Assembly (NCBI GenBank): GCA_036874045.1
Contig: CM072341.1
Span: 11,854,501 to 11,918,500 of the forward strand
DNA: 64,000 bases
DNA from: Cymodocea nodosa
Taxonomy: Eukaryota; Streptophyta; Magnoliopsida; Alismatales; Cymodoceaceae
Direction of reading: 5' to 3'
Every line of letters starts with the position of its first letter. The stretch's first letter is position 1. Shown one piece after another: positions 14,301-26,300 of this stretch. A program made the translations under genes and the position numbers. The notes under the pieces were generated by a model. That model was given only the letters and a program-made list of their open reading frames with translations. It was not told the DNA's origin and did no database searches.

Positions 14301-17300
14301 TGTCTAAAAATATGCATTCTTTGAAATACAACATGTTTTGAGATAAGAGTGTTTTAAAATCCAATATTTGAAACCTTAGTCCTTAGAAAATAAGTACATG
14401 TAATCAACTCCTAATATTTTTTTTATACTTCCACCAATTTTTTTTAAAGATATTTTTTAATTTCTCTCTCCCCTCCCCCTTTTTTCATTTATTTCTCTCC
14501 TTTTTTTCCTTTTTCTTTTCTTCTTTCCTTTCTTTTTTTCCTCTTTCTTTTCTTTTTACTCTCTCCCTTTTTCCACTTTTTCTCTTTCCTTTTCTTGTTC
14601 TCCCCCTTTGTTTGCAATTTGCCTCCCTCTACAACCATGGTGGGTGCAAGTCACAAATGAAGACTATGAAACCAATAGCATCAATAGACAATACAACAAC
14701 AATCAAGCACTTTGACATTGGTGATCAACTCCAATGGTAGATACATTAACAAGAGCACCAAATCCACTAGACAGAAGTGTTGATGATACCTTAGAACAAA
14801 CACAAAACAAATGATCATAGTTCTCCTTTGCAATGGCAAGGAGATAGGGTCAATTGGGAGAGGTCGATAGGAACCAATGGCAAGGAAAGGGATCTAAACA
14901 TGGAGAGAGAAAAATGGGTAACACAATTGGTTGCTATTTGCTAAGAGGTTCATATTAAGAGATCATCAGGCCATGACAGCAAAGAGAGGGTGCTAGGAAA
15001 TTGACCTTGAGATGAAACAGAAAAAAGAGATAGGGGAGGCCTAAAAAGAAGGTTGACCTCAACAAAAGTCGACAAGTTTGACAATAAACAACTTGGATAG
15101 CAGTGGTGGTTGGAGGGGAGGAACATAATGACTAAGATTTATCTCCTCTCTGCCTAAATCTTTCACACTTTTAAACTCTCAAAATCTAAACTGTAATATT
15201 ATATGGAACATAAAAAATGGATGAAAGGTGTGTATCATTCATAAGCTAACAAGGCTTTTATATATAAAAACTACATAAAAGAGAAACAAAAACCTAATAA
15301 TGTAAGATTAAACCCACCTAGAACACATATAACTCTAATACATTATTACTTTCATCATTAATATTCACAATTACTTGGTGTTCAAAATGCCCAAGGCTGA
15401 TATCTAAATGCCTTGGCATCTTAATAACCTTGCCTCCAAATCTATCCAACCTAAATGTTGGAGTGTTTGGTTATTCAGAATGATGTAATTTTGAATGAAC
15501 ATTCCAACTCTAAATGTGTCACATCCTATCACTAATGTTTTTGAAAAATCTAGTAACACCAAAACCAATGCTTTGTTCAATCCTTCAACAATTAGAAGGC
15601 GACCTACATCTTTTCTATCCAAACAAATTCCCCTTCCCATAGTCCTGTATAAACCTCTTATAGTAACTAAATAGACCCAAAAAATTGCATAGGCTCCTCA
15701 CACTTTTAAGCATAGGCCAATTCAAAACAACCCTTGCCTTGTCCCCTTCTATTGCCACCCTTTCAAAACCCACTACATGTCCCAGGTAGGAAATGGAATT
15801 CACCAAAAATTTGCATTTACTCTCTTGGTGTAAAATTCATGAGCATCTACAAAATCTATCTTAGATGCAGTAGATGATTTTCATAAGTGATGTTGTATAA
15901 TAATATATCGTCAAAGAAGACTAATACAAATCATTACAAATAAGGTTTGAATAAATCATCTATCATTGCTTAGAACATTATCGTGATGTTGCATGGTCTG
16001 AATGACATGACTACAAACTCATACAATTCATTATGAATTCTAAAAAATATCTTCTAGATGCAACTTTCCCCAACCTACCCTTCTTGTTTGTTGGCTTCCC
16101 TATCTCAACTATTGGTTGTTCACACTCCCACAACTAGTCCTCTGTCTTGACCCCCTTTTGCCACTCCAAGACGAACCCTAATTGGCCCCCCCAAGATGGA
16201 CTTTGTCTCCAAGTTCAGCACGACTCTTGCAACTGTGCAAGAGATATTATTGTCAACAAGTCGCCTAACAGAAAACATTGCACACCATAATGTATATCCT
16301 CATGTAATCCACTAAGGAAGCAATTGGCCAAAGTCTCCTCCAACAATCCCCTGACCCTAGTGGAAATGTCAATAAACTCCTGTAGATACTCTAAAACAAT
16401 TTCTATTTGGTGAAGCTTGAAAACTTCCCACCTAAAGTTCCTTATTAGGCTCTCCCCAAAACAGTCTATCAAACCCTTAATAAACTCTCTTCATTCCACC
16501 CTCAATTGGTCTCTAACAAAAGACCAAAACCAAAGAGCAACCATAGCTCTAAGGTTAACTGAAGCAATGACTACCCACTCCTCCAAATCTATTAGGTGGT
16601 AGTTCAATAATTTCTCAATAGTACGCCCTCATTCGTTTGGATCCTCACCATTATTGCCCCTAAATGTCAAAAATCCGATCTTTAAGTTTGGGAGAGGTCT
16701 ACCTATCGACAGCCCTTGAACCATCACCTATTCTCTCCTTTGTCTAATGTGATCCAACTCACCTAGCCAAGCATATTCATGGACAGCTCTACAACCTATT
16801 CTTCTATTCACATCATTTGTTCTTCCATCTTCACATCAAGGCATCCAAACATCTCAATCACAGACAACTCCTCCTCTAGATGTTTCTCCTTGTTACTTAT
16901 CATGTTTCCCTAATCGATAACCCACTTTAATACTAAATGCAACAATCACCAATGCTCAAACATTTTGATGTTGATAACACCAAGAAAACCAAAGATCTAT
17001 GGTGGAAGAAAAGAGGTAGAAGAAGATGGAAGTTGTGGTTACAGTTTCCTTCATTTGCTATGTTTGAGAGGCATGATCTCTCCCACTAAGTTCAACACAC
17101 TAAAAATGACATAATGTTTACAAACATAACCTCCCCTAACTTATAAAAATAAGAAAATAAAATCTTAGGAAAGGAAATCTAATATTTAGTGTTGGGTCAG
17201 GTTGGACAATATGTAGCCTGGACTAGGTTCTATCTAGTCTCAAATGTTACTTATGATGCAATGCCAACGGTTAAAAATATCATAAAAATCTTTTATATTA

Positions 17301-20300
17301 AGTGTTGTCTTCCAGCATAGACTCCAAACACAATAATGGGTTAGCTTATGGCCTAATAGAAAAGAATTTATATCAACAGAAACAAAATGATGAGAAAAAT
17401 CTGTAAGGAAATAACTATAAAAGGAACCCTATAAAGTGCAAATTCATGTTTAAGAGGGTTAATTAGTAGCCAATTGCTTCATAACACATTACTATTATAA
17501 TGGATGCAATTATTGCCACTTTGATTGGGGTTGTAGCCTTGCTATGTATGTAATTAAAAACAACCATCAAAAAATAGAATGGTCAAGTACAACTTATATT
17601 CTTAGATAGCATCCTTTAAATCATGAACATTTATGTCAATATCTTACCATAATTATAATAGTAAATATTTAATGAACCAAAACTACCATCTTTATTTATT
17701 TTATTTATTGGGAGAACCCAAGTACTCTCTTGTGGATCCATGAAACAACTCCCAGAAATCTTTTTCCCTTTTGAAAGATACAAGAGTAAAACAATCAACC
17801 TATTGATATTGGAAGACCAAAAAGATTCTTCCAATGTCTCATTTCTAGGTCCAATGGAATTCTTAGGCATAGGAAGAGGCCCCATCAAATAGAGATTTTT
17901 TCCTTGGACCATCTTTAAATTATTAATACAAGATATAAGAGAAATAAGGATCGCTACTACAAGCAGTAGTACACCTTTGATCGTGAAATATTGATTGCTT
18001 GTTGAACCCTATGAATCGAGTGAAAGCAGGATACTCCAAATTTGAGGGTAAAAGAGTTTCATAAAACGTTCTTAGTGGAACAAAAATGTGAGTAAAAGAT
18101 CCCATTGAATCGAATTTTGTCCATGAATCTAAAAAATAGTGAGAATTCTTGATCTCTCTCAATTCAAATATCCAAGATTTGAATATGTCATCAAATATTC
18201 AACATCTTCTATTTTGTATTACTTGTTTGTTACCTTCTCTTTGTTCCATTCATGGAACATCTTTTAAATTCTACCGAGTTTCCCACATTTTATGTAGCTT
18301 TTTGTAACTAAGGGATAAAATACAGATCTCAATATTCAGTCTGAAACTTGATTCAGATTTGGAATTTCCAAACATAGGTATTTATTGTGTATTTGATCAA
18401 ATAAAAAAACTAAATATGAATATTGATTTTTAGAATTTTCTAAACTCAAATATGTAAATGTATTTTCGGATGTGGATATTGATATCAGGATTTCTTAGAT
18501 ATCTATAATTTCTAAAAAATGTACTTAATGAGTTATGGTATTTGAATATCACAATTCAGAACATTTGGTAAAAATTGCAGTTTATTCTAGATTTCTAGTT
18601 GAGTACATTATTGTTCGGCTAGAATACAGAGGTGTAAATATTTTGTAAGACCAAATGGCCAAAGTACCCCTGGAATACCTTGAAAAGGAATTATGCCTTT
18701 AATTCTATAAATAGTTTTTGTAGGATCAAAAATAAGGAATTAATATTTCATTATAGAGATGAAAAAAAAAATCAGATTTTGGTTTTACCCTTTCCTCAAA
18801 ATATGCTAGATCACTTCCTTCAGGTGGAGTATTCTCCAACACATACTTCACTGGATCAAAATCCTGCCAAAGAAAATTTGCATGATACAATCAAAAACTA
18901 TGTAGAAAAGTAAAGCACAAGGAAATGCATCACCGGCTAAGAATTTTCTAAAAGGGGAACTCAACAGAAAGCAAGATCATCTGGAAATGAAATGGAGAAA
19001 AAAATCTCGTTCAAGGAAAAGATTATGAACATATTGAGAAATTTTGACAATGACAGTGGTGGATTTGGATGTGCAAATGATTCAAATGATACATCCAATA
19101 CACTTAATGCAAAAAAGAGTGAGACAATGACCATCAAACTTTTCCATCCTATTAGTCTTGTGAATGATAGCTAGAAGCTGTTGGCTAAAGTGTTAGCAGA
19201 AAGACTCAAGTCTCTGCTCCCACAACCAGTAAGTTAAATTCAATCAGGTTTTGCGCCTAGTAGCAAAGTTTCAAATATCAGTTTCGTATCAAGGATCAAT
19301 CATCTAGAAAAAAAGAAACATATCAAGGATTAAAATTGCAACAGTGAAAACACAATTTTTTCTGGAAACAGCCAAAAAGTCTAAATTTCAACTTAAAACT
19401 AAGTGATAAAATAAAATAAGCTATGATAAGCATATAAAAACACCTAGATAAATTTTATAAGCAATTATCATGCAAAAAATGTCAAATAGATAAAAATATA
19501 GCAATCACATGCATGACAAATGATTTAAAATTCAGGTTATGTTTCAATATATATCACATTACATTTTAATAAAATCTAATTTATAGTTCAAGTTACAATT
19601 TAATATATTTCAAATTATATTTTCATAGAAATCAAGTTACATTTCAATAAAATTCAAATTACAGTTCATTATTTATCTAGTCACATTTCAATAGATTATG
19701 TATTAGGTTACATAGAACACAAACTAATAAGATTATGCACAGTACAAGAGAAAGATTTTCTAGTATATTATAAATTTTTATTCTTATAATGTAATTAATA
19801 CCTTTTCTTAAAAAAATCTCATGTGAATTAATTTAAAAAAATAAAAATAAAGTTTGTGAGAATACAAGAGATAAGTAGAAAAGGAATGTTATTCATAATC
19901 AAACATAATTCTTTTAAAAAAATTAAAAATATCAGAATTTTTGTGATTTTTTAATACTTCCACCATTTTTTAAAACATGATTTTTTATGTAATAATTTTT
20001 TCTTCTCTTTTTTTTCTCTCCCTTTTTTCTCTCTTTTTTTCACATGCATCACCATCTCCTCCCTTCCTCAAACTCACACGTTTCTTCTTTCTCTCTTTTT
20101 CACCTCTTTTTTCCTTTTTTTTCTTTTCTTTTTTCACACACTTCACCCCCTACACTCCTTTATTTATCCTCGCCTCACCCAAAAGCCCTACTGGATTATG
20201 ATGGCGACAGAGAGGAAGAGAAGCTTCAGCAAAAGCCTTGATGGAGAAACCTTCATCAAATCAATCGATCATTGGTACAAATTGACTGATCCAGAATTTT

Positions 20301-23300
20301 GCCATTAAACAAGTTCACCAAATCAAACAATTCAATGATCTAGCCACAATCCCGGAAGGATCAATCAATCCTAAATGACATTGAAAATACAAATGATTTC
20401 ATATCACCCAACTGCAAAACCAACCTAGATCAATGAAATTGCTGATCTAGATAAATTTTTGAAGCATTGCCTGGTAGACACATTATAGATGGTTTTTAAT
20501 CATTCAAGAATGTATTGAAAGTAGATATAGATAAGCATGTCCAAACCTCATGAAAACTAGACATTGAAAAAGCATATGATAATATTTGAACAAGGGGTCC
20601 AATTATCCCCACTGGTCTTTGCTTTGGTCAAAGAAGTTCTATGTAAACTCTAGCATCTCTGTTGTTAATGGTAGATAAGAGGAATTTTATCCGAAAGGAG
20701 GTAAGCCTACTGTTTCTTTACTGCATGCATGAATGATACATTGATATTCTCAGGAGCTTCTCAATTTGTTGACATAACAACAAAACTGATGTCCATAATA
20801 ATTTTGTTAAGACACGACTTTTTCCTTTACCATGATTCCATCAACATGTCACCAATATCAAAGTTTTTGCAATATGTGTCGGTCATTTTTTAACCTCACC
20901 AAAGTCTAACACAAAATCAAAGTTGAATTCCTTGACTAAAATGTAGAAACTGCATTTCCAAAAAACTACAACCAGTAGGTGTATTTGCAAATACATTTTT
21001 GAAAAGAAAATGCTTTTCTGAAAAAGCTGTGGTAGAAACATAGATCTAAATATAGCCAAAGTTGGCATGGTATGTGCAGTGGGCCAGTGGCAGAATGGCA
21101 GAAACTACTAGGAGATTGGGTTGAGAAGGAATTTGTCCAATGTCGAACTCAGGAAATTTTCAGAGTCAATGTCATTATTGGAATCAAAACAATGTTTCAA
21201 TTGTATGGTTAGTGATAATTACCGTATTTGGCTATGGGAAAATAATTGTAATTTCTTGGTGAAGTCTGCTTAAAAAACCTTAACTACTGGTGGCACAACA
21301 GTATCATGGCATAGCCTTATTCCGAACAAATTAACCCTTTCCAAAGATCACTTTTTTGGCTGGTTGGTTAGCAAAAACTGTGTTCTTACTAATTCAGCAC
21401 TTCAAAAGTATGGATGGCATATGGCCAGTAGATGTAATTTCTGTTTTAAGAAATTGAAACAGTTTCGCATCTGTTCTTTACCTGTCGCATAGTCAGAGAG
21501 GTGGTAGAAATCCTACACAGGATCTGATTGGAGTAAAATTGCTCCAAAGGATTCCTTCTGAGAGATTTAGATGAATTGTAGGCTGGTTGAGAAAAAAATT
21601 AAAAGGCCGCAGGTCTAACCTAACTCCTACAGTGTGGTGGCAGAGGTGGAAAGGGAGGAACTATATAGTCTTTGAAAACAAAAATGATGATAGAGCCAGC
21701 GGGAAGATTAATGCTCCTTCAGATGCAGTTGATTGGGCAACAGGGGCATCATCAAGAGCAGAGATGAAATTGTTTTTGCACCTTGGGGCCTGATTCCTTT
21801 GAAGAGATTTGAATGAATTGTAGGCTAGTTGATAAAAAATTCAAATGCTGCAGGTCAATCTTACCTCTTGCAGTTTGATGGAAGATGTGAAAAGAGAGAA
21901 CTGTATAATCTATGATGACAAAAATGATGATGGAGCCAGCTCAAAGATTAATGCTCCTTCAGATGTGGCTGATTGGGCAACAAGGGGATCATTAAGAGCT
22001 GATATAGAATACATGTTCATTTACTGTCTGTGTGCTACCATTAGTGCTTTCTGAATCTGTCCCTATGTTTTACGTCTCTGGTTGTCTTGTTGCTCTACTC
22101 CTGCTTGGGGTATCTTTTTACGTTTTTGTCCTTAGGGTATCTATTGGATAGTCCTACTGGTCAATGGTGTTTGTATTCTTTCTTTTATGAAATATTATCA
22201 CCTTTCTTGTTATGCTTTTCAAAAGAAATTACTTTCAAATTGCACTACTTAATTCAACATATAGAGTATATAGACTACTCTAAATAATAAATATAACAAA
22301 TCTTAAAGTTTGACAATAAATGCTGCAAAGATTTCTAATTTAAGTGTACTGACCCATCACCTAAATATGGCATAGTCAAATATAAGTATAATGGTACTAA
22401 CTACTAAGAAAGGTCATAACACACATTTGTTGTTCATTTTTATGAGGAAATATAGGATCCCCTTGAATATTGCTGATTTATTTGTGCACATCGCACATCA
22501 ACAACCTCAAAATGTTAGGCACATTTCATACAAGAAATTAGAAATACAGTGTTACATGCCAAGTCGATAAGTGAATAATGTTGCTGTAACAATTGAACTG
22601 CCAATATGGTTGTAACTGTCAATATGGTTGTAACTATCAGTATCATTGTAACTGTCATTCTCATTAAATAAATATCTTGGAGGCCTGTCTTCCGAAAGCA
22701 TGTTTACTGCCACTATTTCAAGTATCTCTAGGAGCTCTTCTTGAGACAAGGGGAAGGAAAAACTACCTAATTTCTGGACAGACCACTGCCGGAGCTACCA
22801 ATCACCAACGCAGGTTGTTGACAAAAAGCTTGCCAACCACCTCTGTCTGTATGACGATCCCTGTGCCTGAGGGATCACACCATACAGTACTAAGCTGCCC
22901 ACCTATGTGCCAAGCCATGATAAGAAGGCCACCATTATAATTGTTAGCCATATTTTATTGTTCTGAATTTTTTCATTTATATATTGATATTTCATTATTT
23001 TGTAATCCACTCTATTTTTAAATTCTTATTTTAATGCTGATTTATTTGAATCACCTTTACCATTTTCAAAAAATAATTATATAATGTACCCATAATAATT
23101 ATATATAATCATATAATATGACAACCTTTTCAGTTTACTTGTGGCACCTAAGCAACACCTTGGCGCTTTTAACATCTATCCTTTTTTTTTTCTTTAATAT
23201 ATTTAAAGATCTCACTATTTTTATATGTTACGACTTTTTAACTTTGGTTTTCTGTGAAGAAAATCTACCAATAACTACATATAACCATGTAACATGAAAA

Positions 23301-26300
23301 TAACAAGTGTTGTTTCTTAATTTACTTATGGCATCTATGCATCCAAGGTGCCCTAGGTAGCCCTAGTGCTTTGATGCCTTGATAACTACAAATTATTCAT
23401 AAAATACTAGTAACTTTTCCATAGATCAAAAATAATGAATTGGCATAACAGACCCAAGAATCATTTGTGATACTTCACAAAGGCCGAGTTTATATTGTGC
23501 CAGTTAAATTCCAAACAAGCAACACAGTTTATTTCCCCTAGTGTCGAGATATATGGCACAAATATGCAGATAAAATAGTAGAGGAACAGTGAACCTCTTC
23601 ATAGAAGATCTCCTCCAAATCTTCAATGCTACCTTGGCCATCAGGTCTGCTACCATAGATTGAAGTCAGTTCTTCAGAGCTTGATGGAAGGTTAACTCTT
23701 TGATGTGGGGGGATTCCAGCAAGGGCTCTAGCAACAGCAGCCGCTGCTGCTGCTCGAGCTGGAACCTGAAAACAAACAAGGGTGCAATAGATCATGAATG
23801 GCATGAACACTCCACATGTATGGAAATTGACATTGAAAGGCGAAAAATCAAAACAGAGTAAAAACCCTGTTAGTCCGAGATCATCATCTGTGACAGCTAC
23901 AAAAACAGGGTAAAAAAAAAAGGAAAGTAACACAGCTAACAGTGAAAAACAATTCACCAGCTATTTCACAATAATATTGATTGTATTCATGCATAATCAT
24001 AATAAAGTTGTGACTCTATTGATTTCTTTCCAATATCAAAAATTGAACACCCATATCAAATCAAAGGAACACATATTGATAAATTGATCTATTCAATTAT
24101 TGATGAGAATGTGAGGATGAGGATTTCATACCATTATAGACTTTAAGGGCCTACTTGTATACAAAAACTAACAACAAATAGAACTATGGAATATGCAATC
24201 AAACGAAGATTGTTGACGCACCCACCTAGGGGATGCTTAGGCACCAGACAGTTTTCAAAGACTACCTGGGACCTGGGTCTCTAATTTTGCAGGGGCAGGA
24301 AGATCTTGGCAGATATGGCTAAGGATCCAATAAATATCCATATATGAGAAACCATATATAGGGGTTTGTTAGGGTTTTTAAACCCAAAAACTATCAAATA
24401 AAACCCTTGAGGACGAGGAAGATGTGAAATTTGGGAGAAATTTTTATGGTTCCTTAGAAGAAGAAAGCAAATGAATGGCTGTTGTTGAATCATTGTGTTA
24501 TTATGTTCTTAACTTTGAATCACTTATTTAATTGTTATGTGTTGACTTTTATTACAAGTATATTTATAATTTGTGACTTTTACATAACATTGTTGTGCTT
24601 GTTTAATTAAATGTGTTATTTCTGAAAATCTAATCAAAATATTATATTTTTGGACACATATAATTCCAACTCCACTTGCAGAGGTTTATTCCCTCATAGT
24701 TGGTAAGTCCAAATAAAAGAGAAGGGTTAGCATTAGGTAAACAACTTGTCAACTCCTCACAAACATAAATCCTATAAATAATTTGTTGGGGCATAACCCC
24801 CTAAGCATCACGTTACAATAGAACTTGAGTGCAATGGAAAAAAAAAAAAGGAGGGAAGTGTTGCACACCCTAGGTGTAGCATTCTTAAACAAGGGACTTT
24901 ATATCAGCACTCAGATGCAAATGAAAATAAACAAAGGTTTTCACATCCTAATAAATAGGTGTAAGAAAAGAAGTTAGTCTAAAACACCAAAGTTAGACTA
25001 ATAACTTGAAATATAGGAACTTTGACAAGTAAGGGTATGGAATTAGTAGATATAATAATATAAAAGAAAATTAATATATTATGCTTGCAAAAAATTAAAT
25101 GGGTGAGAGAAATTTCTAGGATAGTTAAGGATAGTGGTTTTAAATTGTGGTATACAAGAAAAGATAAGTGTAGAAATGAAGTTGGACTAATAGTTAATAA
25201 ATTTTAAGAGATGAAATTGTTGAAATAATAAGAACAGAAGATAGAATTATAACGACTAAACTTGTGATAAGAAATGAGGTAATTAATATAATTAGTACAT
25301 ATGCACCACAAATAAATTTAGAAAAAGCTATCAAACAAAAAATTTTAGGAAGATTTGGATAGTTAAGCTCATAGCTTACCTACTAGTGAAAAGAGATTTA
25401 TTAGAGGGAATCTAAATGGTCATGTAAGAGAGAAAAATATAGGACATGAAAGAAATTATAGAGGATTTGATTTTGGTAATAGAAATGAAGAGGGAAATTC
25501 AATTTTAGACATAGTTTGTGACCTTTTAGTAGCTAAGATTTATTTTAGGAAAAGAGAGAGCACTTAATTACATTTAGAAGTGGTTTAAATGCTAATCAAA
25601 TAGATTTTTTACTTACTAGAAAATCAGATCAAAGAATATGCAAAGATTGTAAGGTTATTCTAGCTGAAAACTTAAGTACACAACATAGATTGTTACTGCT
25701 AGATGTTAATAATAAGATTAAGAAAAGAAAGATTAAGTACATAAGAATCCAAGAATTTGGTGATGGAATCTAAAGGGTGAAAAGAAAATGATATTTAGAG
25801 ATAACTTGTTAAAAGAATATGAAGATTACATGGAGAGGTAAATAAACTTTACAATGAAATGACTACATATATAAAAAGATTGCTAAAGAAATTTTAAAAG
25901 AGTCTTAGGGGTAGCTCCACTAGATAAAGAAAGTGGTGGAATGAAGATGTATAAATGATAATAAAAGAAAAAAAAATGAATGTTATAAAACCTATTATAA
26001 CTATATAAATGAATAAAACCTAGAAAAGTATAAACAAAAAGGATGTTAAGAAAATTGTTATTGAAGTTAAAAATAAGCCCTATATAGAATTATATGATAA
26101 TTTGAACACCAAACAAGAAGAAAATAAAATATATAAATTGACTAAGGCTAGAGAAAGAAAATATAAAGATTTATATCAAGTAAAGTGTATTAAAGACAAG
26201 TATGGTAGAGTTTTAGTAAAAGAAAATGAACAAAAAGTTAGATGGTGTAGATATTTTAGATGATGTGCTAATGTATGTTTGGTTCAACTTTTTGAATCAC

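Larger units (their letters stand above)
19110..22015 (+). mobile_element. L1-type LINE 3' half, split by a later insertion
   Basis: Plus-strand coding remnants appear in order: [40 protein letters not shown] (RT start, 19130-19262), interruption by an inserted element (19264-20468), then [18 protein letters not shown] (RT catalytic region, about 20475-20600), and [39 protein letters not shown] (zinc-binding zf-RVT domain, about 21290-21480). The end is [16 protein letters not shown] (like W.IWKERN.RIF). Stops and frameshifts are frequent. It lies antisense in VPS50 intron 2. Confidence 0.75.

Noticed and set aside
22552..22749. Minus-strand frame [20 protein letters not shown]
   Set aside because: Looks exon-like at first, but the following Asp/Tyr/Asn repeat is a DNA repeat and I recognise no family; not in frame with VPS50 exons.
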